Source: Deltaproteobacteria bacterium
Lineage (GTDB): Bacteria > Bdellovibrionota > Bdellovibrionia > Bdellovibrionales > JAMPXM01
Assembly (NCBI GenBank): GCA_017302795.1
Contig: JAFLCB010000002.1
Span: forward strand, 186,001 to 250,000
Direction: 5' to 3'
Length of the DNA stretch: 64,000 nt
The position numbers and the translations under genes are program-made. The notes under the pieces are model-generated. The model did no database searches. It worked only from the letters and a program-made list of their open reading frames with translations, and was not told the DNA's origin. Below, in pieces: positions 52,226 to 60,954 of this stretch (position 1 is the stretch's first letter; each line of letters opens with the position of its first letter).

Positions 52226-55200
52226 CTAGTACTTCAGTGGTACGAATAAAACCCGATCCTTGCAGACAAAGGCCACTCTGGCTGGCGTCAGGCTGCTCGC
52301 TTCAAGTGGGTCGCCCATCGACTCGCAGAATTCAGGCGCCACTAGTCGCAGCTTAGCTGGCCGAACGAGGCCTGTCAGCCGGCCGCTTTCATATCTCGGC
52401 GCAGTCACTTCCATTGAAATCCCAGTCCCGAATCCTTGAGCGAGATAGATCATCGGCAACCGGCGATTAGAAACGGTGTCTTCTCCTACCGCTGGGAAAA
52501 ACAACTTCTGGAAAAAGAAGCCGGGCATGAAGCTGAATTTCTTCAACGAGGTCGACACGACCGAACCAGAAACTTCGTGGTATTGAAGTTCGTAAATCGT
52601 CTGAGTAAAAATCGAGCCATCATTTTGCGGACTCACAAAGCCAGCTAGCACCGAGGCGATCGCGTCGGTTTTCGACAGTGGTGTTAAAACGGAATCGAAG
52701 AGCGGACCAAGAGAAGTGCTGAAAGCAGTAATTCTCTGTGCTGCACGAAAGCTCTCGCCAAAAAATCCGGCGCCCACTATTTCGCCGGCGGCTGCACGCC
52801 GATCATTCGCCAGATCATAAATGGGCGCAATCATATTTGGTCGGATCTTGCGATAGCCTCCGAGGTCGGCCAGTTTTAGCCCGTGAACCTGTTGGTCATA
52901 AATCAGAGAAGTTTCGTAGATCTGATCAGTACCTACACCCGATACCCAAAGTGCTTTCAACTTGCCTGACTTCATTTCTTCCCGCGACGCAGGAAAAAAC
53001 GCGACCGGGGTCTTGTCATCCAGGTTAATTGTTTTCAGGCCCGCTTCGCCCCAGTAATAAAGGCGAAAATTTGGTAAATCGATGGGAGTCGGATTCCACG
53101 GATCGAACGTCGGCTTTTCGGACTCAGGCGTCGAGCCCCTCGAAATCCAAGAAGGGACTTTGCGACTACCGACTTTTAGCCACTGAAACTTATCGGTGAT
53201 TACCGAAATCGAATTTCCATAGGTAGCGTCGGTCGCTTTCTTTCCGTCAAAAACTAGCGCTAGCGGTTTCATTGACTCATCAAAGAAATGGAAATTAAAA
53301 AGCGGGAATCGCGTTCCAGCGTTCGGCGCCTGCTTCCACACCAGCGCATAGTCGGACTTGCCGTCCCCATCTAAATCTACTCGGTGCAGAACTAAGAGTG
53401 TTCCTTTTGGAGCGGGCAGCGTGGCGGAGTTAGAAACTCGAAACTGGTTTCCTTCTTCTTTGAGAAGAATCAGTCGCGTGTTCGCGCCTTGATTTTCAAT
53501 TGCCATGTAGTCTTGAGAAAGGCCGCCGTCGAGACTTTGTACTGTTCGAAGCAGCGAGTTTCCTAGGGCCACGATGAGCGACGAATCTCCCGAGTACGAG
53601 CGACTCTCGATTTCGCGGTCGCCACTGGACGGAACCGATACGATCTCGAGCGCAACATAGCGGGTCTCGGATTTCTTCACACCAGATTTTGCATCCACTG
53701 ATTCGATCTGTAGTTTGGCAAGCAACTCGCTATCAAGACGATCGTTCAAGATCTGGAGCTCGACAGGGAAGACTTTTTTCTCGCCGGATTTCCAGTTCGA
53801 CGTGGAAACAGTTTTCTGAGTGAAGTTCGCGTCTTTTGACGAGCTGTTACCATCAATCTCAAGTGATATCGATACTGACTTCGCCTCAGCCCAATAGTTG
53901 ATCATTTCAAGCTGAAGCTTGACCTGCTTTTGAGCTCGGTCCCACTTCACAAGTAACGGGCGTTTCGTTGTGGCCAGTATCAATGGCTGGGCTTTCGCGC
54001 TGAACGCCTTTTCAAGATCAGCGTTCCCTGTTTGAACAATCATCTCGCGATTCCGCTTAACACGTGGGTTCGGAGCGACCGTTCGTGTTCCCAGTAGGAG
54101 GCGTGCGTACGCTTCCTGGGCGGAATAGCCAGCGTTCAGAAGGCGCGCAAGGATGCCGGCCACATAGGGTGCCGCCATACTTGTTCCGCTTTTTTGTTCA
54201 TATCCAACTCGGTCTGTGAAGACCCACGACGACTTCGAAGTTGGGAACAGGCTTAAAATACCAAGCCCGGGTGCTGCGATATCCACGCCCGCGCCGTGAT
54301 TGGAAAAGTGCGAAATAGCACCATCAGGGTCGTGCGAAGCGACGCAAATCACACCTTCAAAAATACAAGGTCGAATCAATGCATCGGTTCCATCGTTCCC
54401 CGCAGCAGCGACGACGAGCACACCGCGCGACCTTGCAAGATCGATCATTTGGCTCATGAGATTCGAATCCACATCTGCAGGCCAACCGAGCGACATATTG
54501 ATGATGTGTGCTCCGGACCGAAGCGAATAAAGAATGCCACGGGCGACGAGATCGCCAAGGCCTTTCTCGGCCTTCAGCAGTCCCTCGTCTGGAGAAGGCA
54601 AAGCTGTCGCGACGGATGGTGCCGAAACTTCGGGAGTGGCGCTGATCACTCCGACCTCTGCAGGGCGAATCGGCTCTGTCGGCGAGGCGGTGATGACCTT
54701 CACGGGTAAAATTCGCGAGTTTTGAATGACTCCGTAAACGCCGTCTTGATCATTTCTCCGAGCGGAAAGAATACCTGCGATGTGAGTACCGTGTCCGATG
54801 TTGTCGCGAGCGTCGTTGTCGCCCCACACCGTCGATCCAGGTAAAGATTTTGCTGTTAGATTCCAACCTGAACAATCAAGCGGGTAGCCGTTTCCATCAA
54901 AGTCTTTTCCAAGATATTTGCCGTCACACACTTTTTTTGCTTCTACGATTTGGGTCGCATTTGCACCTTGTACCGTTGCCGCATCTTTTAAACATTTTGT
55001 GTGTTCCGCAAGAGCCCGACACTCGGGAACGTTCTCTGCTAGTTGATCAAGCATTTCTGGGTGGCCGAAATCGACCCCTGTATCTAGGACTGCTATGGTA
55101 ATTTTCTTTGCCGGGTCGCTCGATTCTTTTTGTGCGCGCTCAAGACCAATGTCTTCGCCCGGTTTTCCGGTGACGACGTAACTGGTCAAGTCATCGAGTG

Positions 55201-55693
55201 CGATCGAAACTTTTTGCCCAATGTTCTTCATTCCCCATAGAAGGTCATCAAACTTGGCAGAAATTGCCGAGCGGGCCTTCGCGGGATTGTTGTTCGCGCT
55301 CATTGGCGCCAAGCCGTTTGCGCGACTTACCATGAAACGAATTTCCGCCGGCTCGATTTTCACTCGAATTTTTCGTCGACCTGTTTGTTCGCTTAAAGCT
55401 AGGTAGTCTTGCTCGGATTTGAGGGTGAACTTTCTAGCAGCAGCCAGCGCTGGGCGGCCTGCCTGCGAAAGCATCCGTTGCTCATCTGGAGAGAAAACAT
55501 AGCGTGCATTTGTCACTAACGGTGATTTAAGCACGTGCTCAATGTCGACAACGCTGCCTCCCGGCGTTGCGCTGACAATGGCCTCGAAAGCATTGGCATT
55601 TTGACCAAATGTTTGACCCAACAGAATGCCGACAGAAACAACAGCGAGTTTAAACCTGCGATGATCTATTCTTGCACCGTTATTGATTTTCAT
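52226..55693 (-). CDS. large exported subtilisin-family serine protease
   Basis: 1155 residues with a signal peptide (about 1-35). The S8 catalytic triad is intact: D204 in VLDTGVDFGHPE, H301 in GHGTHIAG, S505 in SGTSMAAPYVAG, plus the oxyanion Asn433. A propeptide-like region covers 36-180. Two inserts interrupt the catalytic domain: a Cys-rich one (about 220-285) and an Ala/Pro/Glu-rich one (about 338-375). The long C-terminal part (about 550-1155) is beta-rich, with repeated DLDGDGKSDYALVW-like FG-GAP/VCBS phrases. It is secreted or on the surface. The start ATG at 55693 overlaps the stop of the preceding gene, so it is translationally coupled to it. Confidence 0.9.
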   Translation of the reverse strand: MKINNGARIDHRRFKLAVVSVGILLGQTFGQNANAFEAIVSATPGGSVVDIEHVLKSPLVTNARYVFSPDEQRMLSQAGRPALAAARKFTLKSEQDYLALSEQTGRRKIRVKIEPAEIRFMVSRANGLAPMSANNNPAKARSAISAKFDDLLWGMKNIGQKVSIALDDLTSYVVTGKPGEDIGLERAQKESSDPAKKITIAVLDTGVDFGHPEMLDQLAENVPECRALAEHTKCLKDAATVQGANATQIVEAKKVCDGKYLGKDFDGNGYPLDCSGWNLTAKSLPGSTVWGDNDARDNIGHGTHIAGILSARRNDQDGVYGVIQNSRILPVKVITASPTEPIRPAEVGVISATPEVSAPSVATALPSPDEGLLKAEKGLGDLVARGILYSLRSGAHIINMSLGWPADVDSNLMSQMIDLARSRGVLVVAAAGNDGTDALIRPCIFEGVICVASHDPDGAISHFSNHGAGVDIAAPGLGILSLFPTSKSSWVFTDRVGYEQKSGTSMAAPYVAGILARLLNAGYSAQEAYARLLLGTRTVAPNPRVKRNREMIVQTGNADLEKAFSAKAQPLILATTKRPLLVKWDRAQKQVKLQLEMINYWAEAKSVSISLEIDGNSSSKDANFTQKTVSTSNWKSGEKKVFPVELQILNDRLDSELLAKLQIESVDAKSGVKKSETRYVALEIVSVPSSGDREIESRSYSGDSSLIVALGNSLLRTVQSLDGGLSQDYMAIENQGANTRLILLKEEGNQFRVSNSATLPAPKGTLLVLHRVDLDGDGKSDYALVWKQAPNAGTRFPLFNFHFFDESMKPLALVFDGKKATDATYGNSISVITDKFQWLKVGSRKVPSWISRGSTPESEKPTFDPWNPTPIDLPNFRLYYWGEAGLKTINLDDKTPVAFFPASREEMKSGKLKALWVSGVGTDQIYETSLIYDQQVHGLKLADLGGYRKIRPNMIAPIYDLANDRRAAAGEIVGAGFFGESFRAAQRITAFSTSLGPLFDSVLTPLSKTDAIASVLAGFVSPQNDGSIFTQTIYELQYHEVSGSVVSTSLKKFSFMPGFFFQKLFFPAVGEDTVSNRRLPMIYLAQGFGTGISMEVTAPRYESGRLTGLVRPAKLRLVAPEFCESMGDPLEASSLTPARVAFVCKDRVLFVPLKY

Positions 55694-58600
55694 CAGTGCC
55701 CCTCGCTAAGGTAGCTAGCGTTCATTTCACTCGAAGTAATGTGGAAGTCCGTCGTGAAGTCTTTAAATACTCCTGCGCGGTCTTTCGTATTAAACGTTCC
55801 GATCGTCGACGAACGGTACTCAGCTGTGTCGCCGTTTTCGTCGCGGGTGCGGAAACCAGAAATTTTCACCTGGTAGAAAAGATTTTCTTTGCCGATGTAC
55901 TGAATCAGTTTTCCCAAGTCCAAATGCCGCTCGAGGTGCGTCAACAGGCGAGTCGCCCATTTTACGCGTTCTTCGCGGTTCGATGGATATTCTCGACGAA
56001 GGCTTAAAACTTCGTACATCCATGGCATTAAACAGTCATAGCTTTCGCCGTGCGCACCCGTGTGGGTCGACCGCCCGCCTTCTCCGCTGTTCTTTTGCAT
56101 GTAGCACCAGTCGTCAAACTTCTGTTTGCCATACATCGGAATTAAGATTTTTTCGACAATCGCTTTATCTGTACCGCTGTACTTGTCCCAGCCCACAAAT
56201 CGTTGAAAGCCACTTCCTCGATCACCATTCTTAACAAGAAAACGTTTGCGAAGCTTTTCCATGCCCTCCTCGTAAACAATCAACGTGGTCCGAATTTCAT
56301 AAAGTTGAAGACGGCGCATATCGTTAAAGGTGTCGCGATTTACAAGTGGAAGGCCTAAGCGTAAGCGTTGGACTCGCGAATCGATTTGATCCAATGTCGA
56401 GAAGAGATCCTTCTTTGATAAGTCCCAACCTGCCCAGAAGTTTTCTACCGTCGTAACGGGGTTGCTTTCGCGACCGCGAGTGACTTCTGCCTCCGTGTTG
56501 GTGACTGTCCAGCGAGCATTTCCAAAGAAGCTGTCCTTCGGGTTTGAACCGCCGCCACCAGATAGCAAGCCTGGCTTCCAGAAACTCGAATTCTGAACCA
56601 ATCCGTCTAAGACATCGGATAGGAATGAATAATAATTTTTTCCAGAACGTTCTAAAATACGATGACTAAACAGTGTGCGTTCAAACTTCTTCGGATCATA
56701 GTCCCTGGTTGGATCTTTCGGCGGTCGCACTTTCACGCGGTGCCACTCTTCGATGTTGGTCCACCGCCAGAAAAGAAACTTGCCTTGCGAAATGTCAGCT
56801 TGGGTTTTGTGATTTAAGTGGTATGGGTGGAAGTTAGATTCCAAAAGTTCCGAGTTGTTTGTGCTTAATATCCCCTTGATCGCAAGGATCGTGTTTCGAA
56901 GTTTCACCTCTTCTGAGGGTTTTTCGTCAAGATGGAACGCACGTGTGCGCGCTTGGCCCCACTTTCGCTCGAAGCTGAGTCGCATAATATTCATCCAAAG
57001 ATTCACGTCCAACGAAAGACCGGCCATCTGCGACTGAATGTTTTGGAGATAAATTTTGATGAATCCGTTTTCTCGGGTGAAAGTCGTTCGGCGCAGGACC
57101 ACCTGATTCGCAGACGCTCCTAGGGAAATGGTTGCGGTGTACGAAACCGGGTCCAGACCAAGAAGAGTTGTGATTGGAATCGTCAGCGAAGCGTTTTCTC
57201 CGATAGCTAATGAATCGGTGACAGTGAATGTTTCGCTCTCCTGAAGTTCATCTAAAAACTTGGTAATCGAGTCGGTCATTTCTTTTTGTCGGTCCTCTGG
57301 CTTTTCCGCCGTCGATGTCGACAATAAGCCCCCGAGGTTTTTCATGAACTTTGGAACGAATAGTTCACTCCACGATTTCTTATCTGCCGCCTTGATAGAG
57401 GGGATCGGTCGCACGTGAACATAACTTCTAATGACCGATAGGTTTGCACCTATTCCGGGAAATACTTTCGGATAGCCGTCTACTCCTAGAAAATAGCCAA
57501 CGCGTGCGCCTGCTGAAATCTGATCCACCATACTGACTTTGAAATCACTGGATTGATCACCAAAGTAAGAACCGGTTACGATCGACCGCGAAGCATTTAA
57601 AGAAATGCCGCCGGTTGGTCCGCCCCAAGTTGAAATCGGTTGAACAAACGGCTTCGTTGGATTTTTTTGAATATGATCAAAAAATTGTTTTCTAAGGCCA
57701 TCGCTTCGTTCTTGAAGAAGCTTGTCCATCGGAAAGTACTCGAGCTTATCGTTTACAAGTGAGGTCAACTGTCGAATACCGGCCGAAGTTGCTTCGATTT
57801 TTAAGAAACGAACGATGTCGTCGGTTTTCAATGGAGATTCTGGATCTCCGTGGGTAAAGCGAAGCGCATAACCGTCATAGCGCTCTTGGGTGACTTTTCC
57901 CTGTTGAACCGACCCAACAGTGATTTGCTTTTTGTAATCAAATTTTCGAAGTTCTTGCGGCAAACGGTTTTGCACTTTTGCATAAGCAAGAATGTTGTTT
58001 CTTCGTGCAATAGTCTTTTCAAAAATTATGGCTTCGATATCCGGAGGATACCGACCTGCTTGGACAATCTCTTTCCAGTCAGCAACATTCAGTCGGCCGA
58101 TGCGTTCTGCAATCCACTGGACGTCGTCAAGTGTCGTCTCTTGAAAAGCGTCTGCGTACTTGTGGGTAAAAATCAGACTTTCATTAATGAGTTGCGCCGC
58201 TTCCCAAGCGTACATATTCACGCTTTCCGGAGCGTCCAAAAGTGTGAAAGGGACAAGAAGGGATCGCATGGTGCGGCGGCCCTTGAGCTGCGTCGCAATC
58301 ATGTTCCCCATATAAAAAGAGGTTGGAACGGTGATTGTCGACGGTTCCAGCATCACGTCTTGAAGCCAGACTTCTTTTTTGCCGAGATCTTCGTTTAAGA
58401 CCCAGCGCTTGTTATCAACAAGACCAGCTTGGGTGGGGATTTCGGCGACAAACTTTTTCAATTCTGCGTCGCTCGAAAAACGAACTCGGACTTGGCGGTA
58501 CCATTGGGGCGACTGAACAGGGTAGCCAAGCTTACGCAACAAAGCTGCGCGCATAAGTGCCTGGTGAGTGTTGAGACTGAGGAGCATGCGATAAAGCCGA

Positions 58601-59010
58601 GTTTGTCCGTCTTTTCCTACCCCTTGAACTTGAGTTCGGAACCAACCCTCTGGGTTCAATGGAACGAGAGATTTATATTCGAGGACCGTCGAGTCCGCTG
58701 GGAAAGTTGCCGCTGAAGATTCAGCAGAAGAATCGATTGCTGAGAGCTTCGTGTCGCTCCAAATATCGTTAGCGACGGGAGTAAGTAGGCTTAGGTCCAT
58801 TCCGGCTTTTCTTAAGTCGGCCGCGCGATCGGCATCCAGCGGTTGGCCATTCAGAAGAAGATCACTAGCGGGCGCTTCGCCGTTTTTTAGCTCGATAGCC
58901 GATGTCGGTAGGGCCTTGCTCTCGGCATTTGCATTCACTGGTGACAGCGTCGTGCCGGCAAAAAGAACAGCTAGCGCGGCGATCGTCATTGAGCCATTTC
59001 GACGTAGCAT
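55693..59010 (-). CDS. very large exported protein of unknown function, coupled to the subtilisin
   Basis: 1105 residues from ATG 59010, eight bases after a perfect GGAGG; longer versions are less likely. A signal peptide (about 1-30) is clear. The mature protein mixes helical and strand-rich blocks with many Trp and Tyr residues, without obvious repeats or membrane segments. I do not recognise any family. A TGA/ATG overlap couples it to the subtilisin, and a strong sigma-70 promoter precedes it. It could be the protease's substrate, inhibitor or carrier. Confidence 0.8.
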   Translation of the reverse strand: MLRRNGSMTIAALAVLFAGTTLSPVNANAESKALPTSAIELKNGEAPASDLLLNGQPLDADRAADLRKAGMDLSLLTPVANDIWSDTKLSAIDSSAESSAATFPADSTVLEYKSLVPLNPEGWFRTQVQGVGKDGQTRLYRMLLSLNTHQALMRAALLRKLGYPVQSPQWYRQVRVRFSSDAELKKFVAEIPTQAGLVDNKRWVLNEDLGKKEVWLQDVMLEPSTITVPTSFYMGNMIATQLKGRRTMRSLLVPFTLLDAPESVNMYAWEAAQLINESLIFTHKYADAFQETTLDDVQWIAERIGRLNVADWKEIVQAGRYPPDIEAIIFEKTIARRNNILAYAKVQNRLPQELRKFDYKKQITVGSVQQGKVTQERYDGYALRFTHGDPESPLKTDDIVRFLKIEATSAGIRQLTSLVNDKLEYFPMDKLLQERSDGLRKQFFDHIQKNPTKPFVQPISTWGGPTGGISLNASRSIVTGSYFGDQSSDFKVSMVDQISAGARVGYFLGVDGYPKVFPGIGANLSVIRSYVHVRPIPSIKAADKKSWSELFVPKFMKNLGGLLSTSTAEKPEDRQKEMTDSITKFLDELQESETFTVTDSLAIGENASLTIPITTLLGLDPVSYTATISLGASANQVVLRRTTFTRENGFIKIYLQNIQSQMAGLSLDVNLWMNIMRLSFERKWGQARTRAFHLDEKPSEEVKLRNTILAIKGILSTNNSELLESNFHPYHLNHKTQADISQGKFLFWRWTNIEEWHRVKVRPPKDPTRDYDPKKFERTLFSHRILERSGKNYYSFLSDVLDGLVQNSSFWKPGLLSGGGGSNPKDSFFGNARWTVTNTEAEVTRGRESNPVTTVENFWAGWDLSKKDLFSTLDQIDSRVQRLRLGLPLVNRDTFNDMRRLQLYEIRTTLIVYEEGMEKLRKRFLVKNGDRGSGFQRFVGWDKYSGTDKAIVEKILIPMYGKQKFDDWCYMQKNSGEGGRSTHTGAHGESYDCLMPWMYEVLSLRREYPSNREERVKWATRLLTHLERHLDLGKLIQYIGKENLFYQVKISGFRTRDENGDTAEYRSSTIGTFNTKDRAGVFKDFTTDFHITSSEMNASYLSEGH

Positions 59011-59072
59011 TGGACCTCCAGGGAAAGCGATCGACGGCATGATAAATTTGCCTCTTTTCGCAAAACGTGGAG

Positions 59073-59100
59073 ATTACAATGCCTTAACGCGATCTGTCAA
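59073..59100 (-). promoter_or_regulatory. sigma-70 promoter of the giant-protein/subtilisin operon
   Basis: On the minus strand TTGACA (59100-59095), 16 bases, TGTAAT (59078-59073). The -35 element is perfect and the -10 element has five of six consensus bases. It sits 63 bases before the start at 59010. The rest of the 309-base gap holds a small GTGGAC/GTCCAC inverted repeat (59185-59201) and the terminator below. Confidence 0.65.
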
Positions 59101-59249
59101 TTTTTGATCAGTTTGGGGAGGGGGTTTTTCGCCCGGCCGAAGCCTGGCCATAACCAAGCTAGCGAGCGCTCAAATCAAAGTGTGGTGGACAAAACGTCCA
59201 CGGGTAAAACGAACCCGGCAATTTTACAAAATGACGGGAGCCGAAAATG

Positions 59250-59279
59250 AAAAACCCCGGGCCGAGGGCCCAGGGTTTT
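59250..59279 (-). terminator. intrinsic terminator after the Gly-rich lipoprotein gene
   Basis: A long GC-rich stem (AAAACCC.GGGCC with GGCCC.GGGTTTT, one mismatch) around a three-base loop, followed on the minus strand by T. The flanking A and T runs make it potentially active in both directions. Confidence 0.82.
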
Positions 59280-59319
59280 AATATTCTATCAGGCCAATTC
59301 GGCTGATCGAACGAGAGGC

Positions 59320-60075
59320 CTAGAGAATTTGATCAGCTTGTTTGCCGTACCATGATTTCAATACTTCTTTTACTGTTTCTGGCGAAGTCATCCAGTTAGC
59401 AGCAGCTTCATCAACAACCGCGTTCATCGCGTCTTTGTCGCCAGCCATCGCTTCAGCCAAGGCGCCTTTTACTTTGTTGAAATCAACACCGTAAAGACGA
59501 GTTGTGAAATCAGCGATGTCAGCTTCTGTTCGTGCACGGTCTTTTCCGATTGTCGCCCAGTCGTTCAAGACTTTTGCGATTTTCAAACCAGTTGCAGCGT
59601 CGAGTTCGTACTTTGCAGCGAAGTGCTCGCCAGCCGACTTAATAATGTTTTGTTCTTGGTTTGCAACGTCCGCGGCGAAATCACGGCCTTTGCCAGTTTC
59701 GTCGTTAAGTGCATCACCCCAGTCGTCATAGATGATTCCGTTTGGCGATTGCCATGCCCAACCAACATAAGATGAAGATCGGCCGTAGCTATCAATGTAA
59801 TACCAAGTGTCGTAATCAAGTGCGTAGAAGCTAGTAAAGTATGGATCTTCCAGGTCGATGATCTTCAGACCATTCGAATAGAAGTTGCAGCCTGGGCTTG
59901 GAGCGCCAGTTCCGCACTTATATCCATAAACATCGTACCATGCGTTGTAGCCTGGATCTGGGTAAGATCCGCCGCCGCCACCGCCACCACTGCCGCCACC
60001 GCCGCCACCGCAAGCTGAAACGAGAACTGCTGCTGCAAGCGCTGATAGTGCAACGCTCAAAGACTTTTTAAACAT
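59320..60075 (-). CDS. Gly-rich lipoprotein under sigma-54 control
   Basis: 251 residues behind AGGGGG. The leader ends in VSAC, a lipobox, directly followed by two runs of Gly (about residues 23-36), which form a flexible tether. The mature protein has an aromatic-rich half (about 38-115; many Tyr and Trp, two Cys) and a helical half (about 125-251). I recognise no family. It stands alone between two terminator-like or intergenic regions and has its own RpoN promoter, so it is expressed under special conditions, perhaps at high level. Confidence 0.75.
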   Translation of the reverse strand: MFKKSLSVALSALAAAVLVSACGGGGGGSGGGGGGGSYPDPGYNAWYDVYGYKCGTGAPSPGCNFYSNGLKIIDLEDPYFTSFYALDYDTWYYIDSYGRSSSYVGWAWQSPNGIIYDDWGDALNDETGKGRDFAADVANQEQNIIKSAGEHFAAKYELDAATGLKIAKVLNDWATIGKDRARTEADIADFTTRLYGVDFNKVKGALAEAMAGDKDAMNAVVDEAAANWMTSPETVKEVLKSWYGKQADQIL

Positions 60076-60154
60076 ATAGCCCCCTAAGAAAGGTTGGTTG
60101 ATTGGTTCCTTTTCGCCTCATTCGATCACCGAATTTGGATCAAGCAGCGTTGTG

Positions 60155-60170
60155 AGCAATGCCTGTACCA
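60155..60170 (-). promoter_or_regulatory. sigma-54 promoter of the Gly-rich lipoprotein gene
   Basis: On the minus strand TGGTACAGGCATTGCT: GG (60169-60168) and GC (60157-60156) stand at the exact -24/-12 spacing, with one departure from TGGCAC. The expected transcription start is about 65 bases before the gene. The remaining intergenic sequence up to 60375 contains a CACCT/AGGTG inverted repeat but no gene that I can see. Confidence 0.7.
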
Positions 60171-60192
60171 CGGTTGAGCGGGGTCACTCCGG

Positions 60193-60206
60193 CACCTTTT
60201 CAGGTG
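60193..60206. repeat. inverted repeat upstream of the sigma-54 promoter
   Basis: CACCT (60193-60197), four bases, AGGTG (60202-60206). It lies about 23-36 bases beyond the -24 element. It could be a regulator site, but it is closer than most enhancer-binding sites. Confidence 0.3.
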
Positions 60207-60375
60207 TGCAAATTCCCGCCGCATCTGCAGGCTGACGCTTCGCAATATTTCGGGAAAGTTTCAAGGGGCGGAATCGCCAATTGGAAAACCAACACACTCA
60301 AATGGAGATGAATCAGGAGATTTATAACTGATTTAGGAAAGTTGAAAGCCGACGGCCCAGGGCGCCTGACTCAGG

Positions 60376-60954
60376 TTAGTCTTCTGAGTCTTCAGCAGTG
60401 TCATCGCCTTCACTTCGGGAAGCTAGCCCAAAACAGCGGTAGAGCGCTCGCGCCTGCTTGGATCGGTTCGGGAAGTTTGCTTCCAGACATGTTCTCCAAC
60501 CTTCGGCGACATTTTTTGCAAGACTCTCTTTTCCTTCGCGAAGGCTTTTGTGGGCACGGTAAAACTCGGACCAGCAGCTTCGATCCAGAGAAACAAACGG
60601 CACATCGTCTGGAATCAATCCCGCCGAAAGAATTGCTAAGCGATTTCGCTGATTGGAATTCACAAAACCATCTTTAATATTCTGCGTATCGAGGTCTGAC
60701 TTTTCGACGGCCGCGTTCAGGGCTTTGACCCGTGCCTCTCGTTTCCATTTCGACTCACAGCCAGGAAGCTCCGTCACATCCGCAACTGAAGACATAGATG
60801 GTTTAACAGGCGCCGTCGTTTGGGTCGGTTCGATTTTGGTTGCGTCAGACGGGGAAGAAACTGCGCCGTTTTCCACCACGGCAGTTGAACTAGTAGAGGA
60901 ACACCCCAAGCACAGGGCGATCAAGAAACTAAAAAAACGAGCGGAGGTGAGCAT
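60376..60954 (-). CDS. small lipoprotein of unknown function
   Basis: 192 residues. The signal peptide ends in LCLGCS, a lipobox. After a Ser/Thr/Pro-rich linker (about 20-55), a globular domain with four Cys (near positions 66, 127, 157 and 170) follows, which may form disulfides in the periplasm. No family recognised. Its start overlaps the stop of the upstream transglycosylase gene by one base (TAATG), so the two are translated together and may act together. Confidence 0.72.
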   Translation of the reverse strand: MLTSARFFSFLIALCLGCSSTSSTAVVENGAVSSPSDATKIEPTQTTAPVKPSMSSVADVTELPGCESKWKREARVKALNAAVEKSDLDTQNIKDGFVNSNQRNRLAILSAGLIPDDVPFVSLDRSCWSEFYRAHKSLREGKESLAKNVAEGWRTCLEANFPNRSKQARALYRCFGLASRSEGDDTAEDSED

